Source: a virus. From it: a stretch of DNA of 38,477 nucleotides. The stretch's first letter is position 1. Each line of letters begins with the position of its first letter. Of this stretch, positions 5,205 to 12,335 are shown piece by piece. A model generated the notes under the pieces. The model ran no database searches. It was given only the letters and a program-made list of their open reading frames with translations, and was not told the origin of the DNA. Where the stretch lies: the IMG/VR virus record IMGVR_UViG_3300030450_000479, positions 1 to 38,477 of that record; one strand, written 5' to 3'. The translations under genes were made by a program, and so were the position numbers.

Positions 5205-5387
5205 ATGTATTCAAACATCAGCATGTCTTCTAATAAGGAGACAATCGTTACTAGTGCCCTTGAGATTATTGATAGTCAAGAGGGGCAGATCAAAGCTCAA
5301 ACAGGAACAATTCAAGAGCTACGGGAAGAAAAGCAAGTCTTAGTATCCCTAGCTGGAATTTTATTTATTATCCAATTGCTTTTTTAA
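5205..5387 (+). CDS. 60-residue coiled-coil protein with C-terminal membrane anchor
   Basis: The frame is open from 5100, but the upstream part is RNA element B, so I choose the ATG at 5205 (MYSNISMSSNKET); 5223 is an alternative. Residues 15-45 form a charged helix (EIIDSQEGQIKAQTGTIQEL, REEKQ). The last 16 residues are hydrophobic (LVSLAGILFIIQLLF), a tail anchor in the inner membrane. Small tail-anchored proteins of early regions can act in superinfection exclusion or membrane takeover; this is only a suggestion. The next gene starts four bases after the stop. Confidence 0.6.
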   Translation: MYSNISMSSNKETIVTSALEIIDSQEGQIKAQTGTIQELREEKQVLVSLAGILFIIQLLF

Positions 5388-5390
5388 CTT

Positions 5391-5681
5391 ATGTTGAAGT
5401 GTCCATCCTGTGGAACAAGCAGTCTCTCCTCCTCTGGGGGAGATTCTGTTGTTTTGGAGTCACGCAATAGGGAAGAAACAACTCCTTATTTAAGACGTAG
5501 AAGAAAATGTACCTGTGGCCATCTATTCACTACAAGAGAATATGAAGTTGATGAACTTAAATCAATCTTCAGAGAGAAGAGCAGGAAGGCTAATAACCCA
5601 GAAGTAAAGACGGAAGAATTGGAAGATATTCTTCAAGATCTAAATGCATGGGTTGATCAACTAAACAAGGAGGATTCCTAG
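5391..5681 (+). CDS. NrdR-like zinc-ribbon protein
   Basis: The protein has 96 residues. Its N-terminus closely follows the zinc-ribbon module of NrdR, the bacterial repressor of ribonucleotide reductase genes. Cys4-x2-Cys7 is followed by VVLESRNREE (NrdR has V-I-D-S-R), RRRRKC at 35-40 and LFTTREYE at 45-52 (NrdR: RFTTYE). The second knuckle is Cys40-x-Cys42, one residue shorter than the usual C-x2-C. The ATP-cone domain of NrdR is missing; instead an acidic helical tail follows. Zinc and DNA binding are likely. It could mimic or compete with host NrdR to free nucleotide supply, but no target box was identified. Confidence 0.7.
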   Translation: MLKCPSCGTSSLSSSGGDSVVLESRNREETTPYLRRRRKCTCGHLFTTREYEVDELKSIFREKSRKANNPEVKTEELEDILQDLNAWVDQLNKEDS

Positions 5682-5872
5682 TGCCAATTAACAAAGAAGA
5701 CTTTAATGGCATCTCTAACAAGGTTAAGGAGTGTCTAAACATTCTTACTGAGCTACCAGACAGTGAGAAAAAGCAGTTAGCGATTCTTATGATTGCTCAA
5801 ACTGTGTCTCCTAAGTTTGCTGCTGAGACAGCTAACTTTATGCTTGAGTTAAATGAGTGGGAGAATATTTGA
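5681..5872 (+). CDS. 63-residue helical protein of unknown function
   Basis: The GTG at 5681 overlaps the upstream TAG by one base and has an excellent ribosome site, AAGGAGG, seven bases before it. The product (MPINKEDFNGISNKVKECLN...) is wholly helical in pattern, with amphipathic segments LNILTELPDSEKKQLAILMI and AAETANFMLELNEW. It has no membrane helix of usual length and no known motif. It is embedded in a tight early operon between the zinc-ribbon protein and 5872-6066. No family recognised. Confidence 0.65.
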   Translation: MPINKEDFNGISNKVKECLNILTELPDSEKKQLAILMIAQTVSPKFAAETANFMLELNEWENI

Positions 5873-6066
5873 TGTACTATCATTCTTTTTCTAGTGCTTT
5901 GTCTAAGAAACTATTTGTAATTAAGATCTCTGATTCTAATTACGATCCAAGTGTCAGAACTGAACTAATCACTGCATCTTCTGCAAAGAAAGCAGTTGAA
6001 ATAGCAAGGGATAAATGGCCTGAAGCTGATGGGATGATGGTTGTTGATAGTAGGGAATTAATCTAA
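5872..6066 (+). CDS. 64-residue protein of unknown function
   Basis: I choose the ATG at 5872 (MYYHSFSSALSKKLFVIKIS). It overlaps the preceding stop as TGATG, typical of coupled translation. A longer frame from 5857 would lie inside the previous gene. The pattern suggests a small alpha/beta fold: strand KLFVIKIS, then ELITASSAKKAVEIARDKWP (helix), then GMMVVDSREL (strand). This resembles many small phage proteins in which a helix follows an 'S-x-x-x-A' turn. No specific family recognised. It is the last gene before the integrase. Confidence 0.6.
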   Translation: MYYHSFSSALSKKLFVIKISDSNYDPSVRTELITASSAKKAVEIARDKWPEADGMMVVDSRELI

Positions 6067-6082
6067 GACTAAGGTCTAATTG

Positions 6083-6115
6083 ATTTCTGTTAATAATAAT
6101 AATTATTATTTCTGT
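6083..6115. promoter_or_regulatory. 16-bp AT palindrome flanked by direct repeats, upstream of integrase
   Basis: AATAATAATTATTATT at 6095-6110 is a perfect palindrome. The octamer ATTTCTGT occurs on both sides, at 6083-6090 and 6108-6115. The block lies 21 bases before the integrase start. A perfect palindrome with flanking repeats fits an operator or recombinase arm-type site, but AT-only palindromes also arise by chance in a genome of this composition. Confidence 0.35.
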
Positions 6116-6136
6116 CCACAAAAAAGGAGGACTTCT

Positions 6137-7027
6137 ATGCCCAGAAGCAAAGTCCAAAGCTTGAGTGATTGCCCATGTTTATCTCAGGCTATAAGGACTG
6201 TCTACAACAGACGAAAACGTGGTAAAGCAGATGGTGATAACTGGTTAATAGCTATGGATCATATAAAAAAGATCCTTGGTGACATACCAGTTAATGAAAT
6301 CACTACTCAATCAGTGAATCAAATTGTTGATGCACTCCAGATCAGGCCATATCACAACAGCAATAAGACGATTAATAAAAAGGTTTCGGCCTTAAAAGTC
6401 TTGTTAATGGATATGGAAGATGATGGACATCTAAGCCTGATCAAACTTCCAAGACGATTAAAAGAAGAGAAAGGCCGTATTCATTTTCTTACTGAGGAAA
6501 TGGAAGATGACCTGTTAAATACTTTTCTTTCATGGAAGTTATATGTACACCATGATTTTGTTAAATGCTTAATAGATCTTGGTTGCAGAAGGGGTGAACT
6601 TCTTGGCTTGCAAAAAATGTATATTGATTTTCAATTGAATCAAATTACTTTTGCCAGGAGGAAATGTGATAATCCTGTCAGTGTTCCTATGACTGATACT
6701 GTTCAGCAGATATTACGTCCTTATTATTTAAGGTGTAAGCCTGCTGATAAGTTGTTTCCTTATAGTGAGGATTGGATTACTAAGACGTGGAATAAGGTTA
6801 GGGATTATCTAGGTTTTGCAGAAACAAAATGGTATGTACCGCATATATGCAGGCATACTTGTGCTACGAGGTTGGTTCAGCGTGGAGTTGAACTTGGAAT
6901 TGTTAGGGATTGGCTAGGCCACTCTAATATTTCTATGACCTGTCAGTATGCACACTTTGCACCTAAACAATTACATGGAGCAGTTCATGTACTAAATATA
7001 AAGAAAATAACGTCATCAGTGGCGTAA
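6137..7027 (+). CDS. int: Tyrosine-type integrase
   Basis: This is a site-specific recombinase that would insert phage DNA into the host chromosome and help excise it. I choose the ATG at 6137 (MPRSKVQSLSD, 296 residues), which has an AGGAGG site six bases upstream; the frame is open from 6080. An N-terminal core-binding helical domain (about 14-115) is followed by the catalytic domain. Arg151 lies in GCRRGEL. His236-x-x-Arg239 is in HICRHTCATR, His262 in LGHS, and the nucleophile Tyr271 in TCQYAHF. All key residues are present, so it should be active. In marine cyanopodoviruses such as P-SSP7 the integrase sits ahead of the RNA polymerase and the attachment site lies nearby; no tRNA-like match is visible here. 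Confidence 0.92.
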   Translation: MPRSKVQSLSDCPCLSQAIRTVYNRRKRGKADGDNWLIAMDHIKKILGDIPVNEITTQSVNQIVDALQIRPYHNSNKTINKKVSALKVLLMDMEDDGHLSLIKLPRRLKEEKGRIHFLTEEMEDDLLNTFLSWKLYVHHDFVKCLIDLGCRRGELLGLQKMYIDFQLNQITFARRKCDNPVSVPMTDTVQQILRPYYLRCKPADKLFPYSEDWITKTWNKVRDYLGFAETKWYVPHICRHTCATRLVQRGVELGIVRDWLGHSNISMTCQYAHFAPKQLHGAVHVLNIKKITSSVA

Positions 7028-7035
7028 ACACTACG

Positions 7036-7104
7036 GTTACTTAAGTCTTTGATTTGTAATGATTTCATTTAGACATCATATCTGATAGATAAGACTTAGG
7101 TAAC
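7036..7104 (+). promoter_or_regulatory. Long-range inverted repeat between integrase and RNA polymerase
   Basis: GTTACTTAAGTCTT (7036-7049) pairs with AAGACTTAGGTAAC (7091-7104) over 14 positions, one of them G-U in RNA. The loop is 41 bases and contains a smaller ATGAT/ATCAT stem. The right arm overlaps TTAGGTAACTCTTATAA, which resembles repeats in the 3487-3803 region. The polymerase ribosome site AAGGAG lies just downstream at 7116-7121. It could be an RNA processing site, a leader controlling RNA polymerase synthesis, or part of the phage attachment site. Confidence 0.5.
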
Positions 7105-7127
7105 TCTTATAAAACAAGGAGTTACTC

Positions 7128-9539
7128 ATGGATCAAGCCCAGATTCAAATCCAAATTGAGAATGAAATGGCGGGAAGAGGTTATGACTCTTACCGTAGAA
7201 AAGTACAAAACAACATAGAAAAAGGTAGAGAGTCAGATAATCCTTATGCCATCACCATGATGAAGGCAGGATTACAACCTTTTGTTGATGAGATTGGTAA
7301 GTTTATTGATAGAGCATGGAGAGCTAAGCCAGGAAGAAAAGCAAGAGCTGCTGTCTTACTTCAAAAGTTTAAAGACATAGATGTTGTTGCTTATATCGCT
7401 TTTAAAGCTGTGTTAGATAATGTTAGTCAACATAAAACTACAGCTGCTGCTGTAGCAGTAAAGATAGGGAACCTTTTAGAAGATGAGGTTAAGTTTTCAG
7501 CTTTTAATCAGGATGATCCTAAACATTTTGAAGCGCTAAAAGATCATATAAGTGATACAAAACACTATGGCTATAGAAGGTCTATGGTGCTTGGTCACAT
7601 GAGAAATAGAGGCTATACATTTGAACCTTGGAAGAAAGAAGACAAGCTTAGAGTAGGTCTGACTCTGATTGACCTGTTAATGAAGTCAGTTGGCTTGGTT
7701 AAGTTAGTGAATAAGGGGTATTTATTTAACAAGACAAAGAGAACTTATCTTGAATTTACTGAAGCTAGCTTGGCTTGGGTAAAGAGACAAAGAGTTAATA
7801 GATTAGCTGCTTATCCATTGTTAATGCCTTGTCTTATACAACCTAAAAACTGGTCTAACTTTGAAGATGGTGGCTTTTATACAGAAAGACTAAGGAATAT
7901 AAAAGCAGTTAAGACAAAAGGAAATGACTATTCAAAAGAGTTTGACGAAGAGAATCCAGAAATCTTTTATCAAGGATTAAATGCTTTACAAGGTACTGAG
8001 TATGGAATCAATGAAGTTGTTATAGAGACTGCTAACTACTGCTGGAATACAAATACAGAAGTTGGTGATCTTATAGACGCTGAACCAATACCTATACCTC
8101 CTAAACCATTTGATATAAATACAAATGATGATGCTAGAAAGAAATGGAGAAGAGAAGCCTCAATCACACATGACACTAACGCACATAACAGAGCTAAGAG
8201 ATTTCAAAATATATGTATTTTAGATACAGCAGAGAAATATAAAGACAAGTCATTTTTTCATGTTCATCAGGCAGATTTTACTGGACGCTTATATTCAGTA
8301 TCTGGGTCATTTAATCCACAGGGAACAGATCTAACAAGAGGACTGCATAAGTTTAAGAAAGGCGCTCCCATTAGAAATGAACAAGATAAGAATTGGCTTT
8401 GTATTGCTGGTGCAAATCATTGGGGTATGACTAAGGCCAGCTATAAGGAAAGAATTGAATGGGCTAATAACGAAGGTATTCATATAGCTAGGAACGTTGC
8501 TGGTAATCCTGAGAGTTATGTGAGTTTATGGAGTAAAGCAGAAGAACCTTGGCAATTCCTTAGTTGGTGTCTAGATATGAATGGTTTAGATGAGCAGGGT
8601 TATGGGTTTGTTAGTCATCATCCAGTCATGCTTGATGGAACCAATAATGGGTATCAACATTTTGCTGCAATGGTATTAGATAAAGATCTAGCTAACTCAG
8701 TTAATTTATGTAAGTCAGATGAACCACAAGATTTATATGAAAACATAAGAACTAATTTATTGTTTAATTTATCAGTTGACCAAGAATTATTAGCACAAGA
8801 TTGGTTTAATCATAGAGAATTTATAACAAGAAAGCTGATAAAGAAACCTATTATGATGATTCCTTATTCAGGTACATCCTTTGGTATTGCAACTAGTTTA
8901 AAGGAATATTTTGTTAAACATAGTATAGAAGTACCGTGGGGTACACAGACATTTAAACATTATCATTTCCTAGCAGAAAAGATCAAAGAATCTGTTGCTA
9001 ATGTATGTCCTTGTTCTACTGATGTAATGTCTTATTTAACAACATTAGCTAGGTGTTTTTCTAAAGAAGAGAAACAGATTGAATGGCTGACACCTTCTAA
9101 TTTTTTAGTCAGACAAAATTATTTAAAAGTAAAACGTAAAAAGATTAAAACCCAGATGGGTCACAGCACTATTAGGTTAACTCTTCAAGAAGATATAGAT
9201 GAGTTAGATAAAAGAAGAACAGTCAGAAGCTTTCCAAGTAACTTCGTTCATAGTCTAGATGCTGCCAATGTTCACTTAGCTTTAGAGAAAGCAAAGAGCA
9301 GGGGAATAGATCAAGTTTGTACGATTCACGATTGTTATGGAGCAGTTGCAGGACAAATAGAAGACTTTGTTACTTGTGCTAAGGAAAGTTTTGTAGAAAT
9401 TTATCAGAATAATGTATTAGATGATCTATATGATCAAGCTTCTACTCAGTTAGATGATCCAAGTAAATTACCAGCACCACTAGAAATGGGAGATTTTGAT
9501 ATAAAAGAAGTTATGTCTGCTCCTTATGTCTTTAGTTAA
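7128..9539 (+). CDS. T7-like single-subunit RNA polymerase
   Basis: The 803-residue enzyme transcribes phage middle and late genes. Catalytic motifs match the T7 family. Motif A is QADFTGRLYS with Asp383 (T7 Asp537), followed by SFNPQGTDLTRGL as in T7. The DGTNNGYQH block follows. Motif B has Lys572 and Tyr580 (KKPIMMIPYSGTSFG), spaced eight residues as in T7 Lys631 and Tyr639. Motif C is IHDCYG with His734 and Asp735 (T7 His811, Asp812). It is shorter than T7 (883), mainly in the N-terminal promoter and RNA-binding region. It is an RNA polymerase, not a DNA polymerase. The ATG has AAGGAG six bases upstream. The C-terminus YVFS ends near the position of the T7 'FA' tail. Confidence 0.95.
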   Translation: MDQAQIQIQIENEMAGRGYDSYRRKVQNNIEKGRESDNPYAITMMKAGLQPFVDEIGKFIDRAWRAKPGRKARAAVLLQKFKDIDVVAYIAFKAVLDNVSQHKTTAAAVAVKIGNLLEDEVKFSAFNQDDPKHFEALKDHISDTKHYGYRRSMVLGHMRNRGYTFEPWKKEDKLRVGLTLIDLLMKSVGLVKLVNKGYLFNKTKRTYLEFTEASLAWVKRQRVNRLAAYPLLMPCLIQPKNWSNFEDGGFYTERLRNIKAVKTKGNDYSKEFDEENPEIFYQGLNALQGTEYGINEVVIETANYCWNTNTEVGDLIDAEPIPIPPKPFDINTNDDARKKWRREASITHDTNAHNRAKRFQNICILDTAEKYKDKSFFHVHQADFTGRLYSVSGSFNPQGTDLTRGLHKFKKGAPIRNEQDKNWLCIAGANHWGMTKASYKERIEWANNEGIHIARNVAGNPESYVSLWSKAEEPWQFLSWCLDMNGLDEQGYGFVSHHPVMLDGTNNGYQHFAAMVLDKDLANSVNLCKSDEPQDLYENIRTNLLFNLSVDQELLAQDWFNHREFITRKLIKKPIMMIPYSGTSFGIATSLKEYFVKHSIEVPWGTQTFKHYHFLAEKIKESVANVCPCSTDVMSYLTTLARCFSKEEKQIEWLTPSNFLVRQNYLKVKRKKIKTQMGHSTIRLTLQEDIDELDKRRTVRSFPSNFVHSLDAANVHLALEKAKSRGIDQVCTIHDCYGAVAGQIEDFVTCAKESFVEIYQNNVLDDLYDQASTQLDDPSKLPAPLEMGDFDIKEVMSAPYVFS

Positions 9540-9560
9540 TAAAGGAGTGACAAGAGACTA

Positions 9561-10280
9561 ATGAACAGTAATATGCAATACGCGCATGATAGACCTTCTA
9601 GGCTTTCAAGCGATTACAACAGATCCACTAAACGATTTACACAAATGAATCTCAAATCTGAAATTCTTAACTGCACCACACCACTTTGTAAGTTTCAATT
9701 TGCATGGCTTGTAGAACCAGACACTAAGTTTGATCCTATGGGTGAATGGAGAATTACTTGCTTAATTGATCCAGAAGAATCACAGGAAATTGAACAACAA
9801 TTAACTGGTCTTCTTGATAGATGGAAGGCGCAACTAAAAACTGCTAATCCAAGTAAGAAATTTAAACTTGCTGCTTTGCCCTGGGGCTTTGAAGAAGTAA
9901 CTGATGGAGGAGAAACCAAAGGTTATTTTAAAGTTAGAGCAAAGATGAAGGTAGGTGGTAACAGACCTGACGGTACGCAATGGAAGAACAGACCACCAAC
10001 ACTATTTAATGCTGATGGTTCTGTGATGTCTGAGAGCCAAAAGGTTGTTGTTAACAAATGTGGTCCAGGTACTACAGGACAAGTCAACTTGCGTTGTAGC
10101 GGTTGGGAAACTCCTGCTTTTGGAGTTGGAATAAAGATTCAACCTGAAGCAGTAATGATTAAAAACCATGTTGAATACTCAAGGAGTGCAACTGGATATG
10201 GCTTTCAAACAGAAGAGCCACAGGAGCCAAGCCAAGAGTGCCCAATGCCAGCCTCAACAGTTGCAGCAGACGAGTTCTAA
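9561..10280 (+). CDS. Single-stranded DNA-binding protein (T7 gp2.5-like)
   Basis: This 239-residue protein lies between the RNA polymerase and endonuclease I, as gp2.5 does. An OB-fold core runs from about residue 38 (CKFQFAWLVEPDTKFDPMGE) to 205. It has the family pattern of an early 'P.G.W' block, a KLAALPWGFEEV segment and a late GFGIK-like strand (AFGVGIKIQPEAVM). The C-terminus ends ASTVAADEF: an acidic tail with terminal Phe, the feature by which gp2.5 contacts replication partners, though less acidic than in T7. AAAGGAG lies 13 bases before the start. An ATG at 9645 (MNLKSEIL) is an alternative. With no phage DNA polymerase, its partner may be a host polymerase. Confidence 0.85.
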   Translation: MNSNMQYAHDRPSRLSSDYNRSTKRFTQMNLKSEILNCTTPLCKFQFAWLVEPDTKFDPMGEWRITCLIDPEESQEIEQQLTGLLDRWKAQLKTANPSKKFKLAALPWGFEEVTDGGETKGYFKVRAKMKVGGNRPDGTQWKNRPPTLFNADGSVMSESQKVVVNKCGPGTTGQVNLRCSGWETPAFGVGIKIQPEAVMIKNHVEYSRSATGYGFQTEEPQEPSQECPMPASTVAADEF

Positions 10281-10635
10281 ACAAAAGTACAGAAGTAAAT
10301 TCGAAGCTGGAATTGCCGCTACCCTATACAAAAAGAAAGTTGCCTTTAGTTATGAATCCCTTGAGCTGGAGTACACCCTCAGTTGCTGTTACAAGCCTGA
10401 TTTTATCCTTAGCAACGGGGTCATTATTGAGACTAAAGGCTTCCTCTCAAAAGAGGACAGAAGAAAAATGGTTGCGGTTAAGGAGGCAAATCCCAGTTTA
10501 GATATACGTTTCTGCTTTCAGAACGCAAAGACAAAACTAAGTCGTGGCAAAAAGAGAAGCCTTTCTTATGGTCAATGGGCTACTAAGAATGGGTTTCTCT
10601 GGTGTCACAAAACAATTCCTGCTGATTGGTACTAA
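10198..10635 (+). CDS. Endonuclease I, Holliday-junction resolvase (T7 gp3-like)
   Basis: I choose the ATG at 10198 (MAFKQKSHRS, 145 residues), with AAGGAG about 11 bases before it; the frame is open from 10168. It overlaps the SSB gene by 83 bases. Active-site residues of the T7 enzyme are all present: Glu36 in YRSKFEAG, Glu53 in FSYESLE, Asp68 in YKPDFIL, Glu78 and Lys80 in IIETKGF. Downstream, LDIRFCFQNAKTKLSRGKK and SYGQWATKNGF also follow T7. It resolves branched DNA during recombination and packaging and helps degrade host DNA. The first 28 or so residues are Gln/Ser-rich and overlap the SSB coding tail, so a later non-ATG start is possible. Confidence 0.9.
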   Translation: MAFKQKSHRSQAKSAQCQPQQLQQTSSKQKYRSKFEAGIAATLYKKKVAFSYESLELEYTLSCCYKPDFILSNGVIIETKGFLSKEDRRKMVAVKEANPSLDIRFCFQNAKTKLSRGKKRSLSYGQWATKNGFLWCHKTIPADWY

Positions 10636-10757
10636 TGGACAACAAACAACGCATCGAGTATGCGGAAAAAAGAATTAAAGAACTCCAAGATCTAATCGAA
10701 CATTGGAAAGCTAATGACAGAAAACAACAAGTACGTCAAGAAAAGCCCCTGTCCTAA
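10635..10757 (+). CDS. 40-residue charged helical protein
   Basis: The ATG at 10635 overlaps the endonuclease stop (TAATG), and the frame ends at TAA 10755-10757, 44 bases inside the primase-helicase gene. The product begins MDNKQRIEYAEKRIKELQDL and continues as one charged helix. The stop-start overlap at the front argues that it is translated. Short helical proteins in this position of T7-like phages are common and unassigned. It could also serve only to couple translation of the primase-helicase. Confidence 0.5.
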   Translation: MDNKQRIEYAEKRIKELQDLIEHWKANDRKQQVRQEKPLS

Positions 10758-12333
10758 CTGCAACAGTAAAGACAATCTTGCTGTGTATTCAGACGGTCAT
10801 GCTTTTTGCTTTGGCTGTAGTTACAGAGTGCCTGCTCCTACTGAAACAAAACACAAACGCAAATCTTATTACTCATCTACAAAAGTGACTTCACCATTAA
10901 TAAAATTCGTCACACCAAAAGAACTTCCTAAACGTGGTATTACAGAAGAAACTGCCAAGTTTTTTAACTATGGAATAGCTGATTACAATGGCTCTCCTGT
11001 ACAAGTAGCTACCTATGAAGATCAACTAGGCAGACAATCAGCACAACATATAAGGTTTAAAGATAAACGTTTTATATGGGTTGGTGACTGTAAAAACGTA
11101 CAACTATGGGGTCAAAGACTTTGGAGAAACCACGGTAACTATGGAAATGTTTTTGCTGTAGTTACTGAAGGTGAAATTGATGCAATGAGTATTAGTCAGG
11201 TCCAAGGTAACAAGTTTCCTGTAGTATCTCTGCCATCAGGTGCTCAGTCTGCAAATAAGTATCTAGCAGCAAATTTAAAATGGTTAGCACAGTTCTCCAG
11301 AATTGTTCTTTGTTTTGACAGTGACGACCCTGGCATGGTTGCTGCCGAAAAAGCAATTGAAATATTACCTGCTGGTAAAGCAGCTATATGTCGACTCCCA
11401 AGAAAGGATGCTAATGAAATGCTCCTCGCAGGAGAGGGGGAAGAACTTAAGAACTTACTTTGGAGAGCAACTCCCTGCAGACCAGATTCAATACTTAATG
11501 CAAGTGACCTATGGGAAGAACTAACTAAAGAAGGAGCAAGTTCTGTTTGTCCTTTTCCTTATCCAATTCTGGATCAATTCACGAGGGGTTTTCGTAAATC
11601 CCAAATGATTACTATTTGTGCTGGGTCAGGAACAGGGAAATCAAGTTTGTGTAGAGAGTTAGCCCATCATTTTTTAAAGAATAAATTGACTGTTGGATAC
11701 ATTGCTTTAGAAGAGTCAGTCCAAAGAACTATGCAGGGCATATTGGGAATAGAACTTAATAAGCCGCTGCATTTAGAAGAGCAGATTGAAGAAGTTGAAG
11801 GATTAAAATCAGCTTTTGATAAATTATTTGGTACAGAAAAATTATTCCTTTATGACCATTTCGGTTCAATGGAACCAGATAGGTTAATAGAACAGATTCA
11901 ATACATGGCTACAGCAGAAGGAGTTGATGTAGTTATTCTTGACCATCTAACTATTGTCATTTCTGGATTAGCTGATGTAGATGAGAGAAGAGCTATTGAT
12001 ATTACTTGTACAAAACTTAGACAGGTAGTTGAAAGTACTGGTGTCGCTATCATTCTTGTCTCTCATTTAAGAAGACCACAAGGTGTATCACATGAGCAGG
12101 GCTCACAGGTTTCCACCTCAGATTTAAGAGGAAGTTCAGCAATTCTTCAGTTATCAGATTTATGTATTTCTGCTGAAAGAAATCAACAGGGAGATGCTGC
12201 TGAAAGATCTGAAATGCAACTAAGGATTTTAAAGAACAGACATACTGGATCTACTGGACCAATAGATAAGCTTCTGTATGACGAAAATACTGGTCGTCTT
12301 TCTATTCCTATGTCCACCTATTTCGGTTCTTAA
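10714..12333 (+). CDS. Primase-helicase (T7 gp4-like)
   Basis: This 539-residue bifunctional replication protein has an N-terminal zinc ribbon: Cys13-x2-Cys16 and Cys32-x2-Cys35 (CPNCNSKDN, HAFCFGC). The Toprim primase domain shows VVTEGEIDAMSI near residue 150 and LCFDSDDPG near 200. The RecA-like helicase has Walker A CAGSGTGKSS (about 301-311) and VDVVILDHLTIVISG as Walker B (about 408-422). ILVSHLRRP and a STSDLRGSSAI motif follow, as in T7 gp4. It is close to full length (T7: 566). It unwinds DNA and makes primers for lagging-strand synthesis. In T7 it binds the phage polymerase gp5; here the gp5 gene is absent, so it would have to work with a host enzyme. Confidence 0.95.
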   Translation: MTENNKYVKKSPCPNCNSKDNLAVYSDGHAFCFGCSYRVPAPTETKHKRKSYYSSTKVTSPLIKFVTPKELPKRGITEETAKFFNYGIADYNGSPVQVATYEDQLGRQSAQHIRFKDKRFIWVGDCKNVQLWGQRLWRNHGNYGNVFAVVTEGEIDAMSISQVQGNKFPVVSLPSGAQSANKYLAANLKWLAQFSRIVLCFDSDDPGMVAAEKAIEILPAGKAAICRLPRKDANEMLLAGEGEELKNLLWRATPCRPDSILNASDLWEELTKEGASSVCPFPYPILDQFTRGFRKSQMITICAGSGTGKSSLCRELAHHFLKNKLTVGYIALEESVQRTMQGILGIELNKPLHLEEQIEEVEGLKSAFDKLFGTEKLFLYDHFGSMEPDRLIEQIQYMATAEGVDVVILDHLTIVISGLADVDERRAIDITCTKLRQVVESTGVAIILVSHLRRPQGVSHEQGSQVSTSDLRGSSAILQLSDLCISAERNQQGDAAERSEMQLRILKNRHTGSTGPIDKLLYDENTGRLSIPMSTYFGS

Positions 12334-12335
12334 CC

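Noticed and set aside
6080-6136. Longer integrase start adding MISVNNNNYYFCPQKRRTS
   Set aside because: The extension covers the AT palindrome and the strong AGGAGG site; the ATG at 6137 is well placed behind that site.
7028-7127. Attachment site with a tRNA-like match after the integrase
   Set aside because: No T-loop (GGTTCGA-like) or acceptor-stem pattern is visible in the gap; without host sequence an attP cannot be placed.
7128-9539. Possibility that the large polymerase is the missing DNA polymerase
   Set aside because: Motif spacing (Lys572 to Tyr580), IHDCYG and the FNPQGTDLTRGL block are those of T7-type RNA polymerases; no 3'-5' exonuclease motifs are present.
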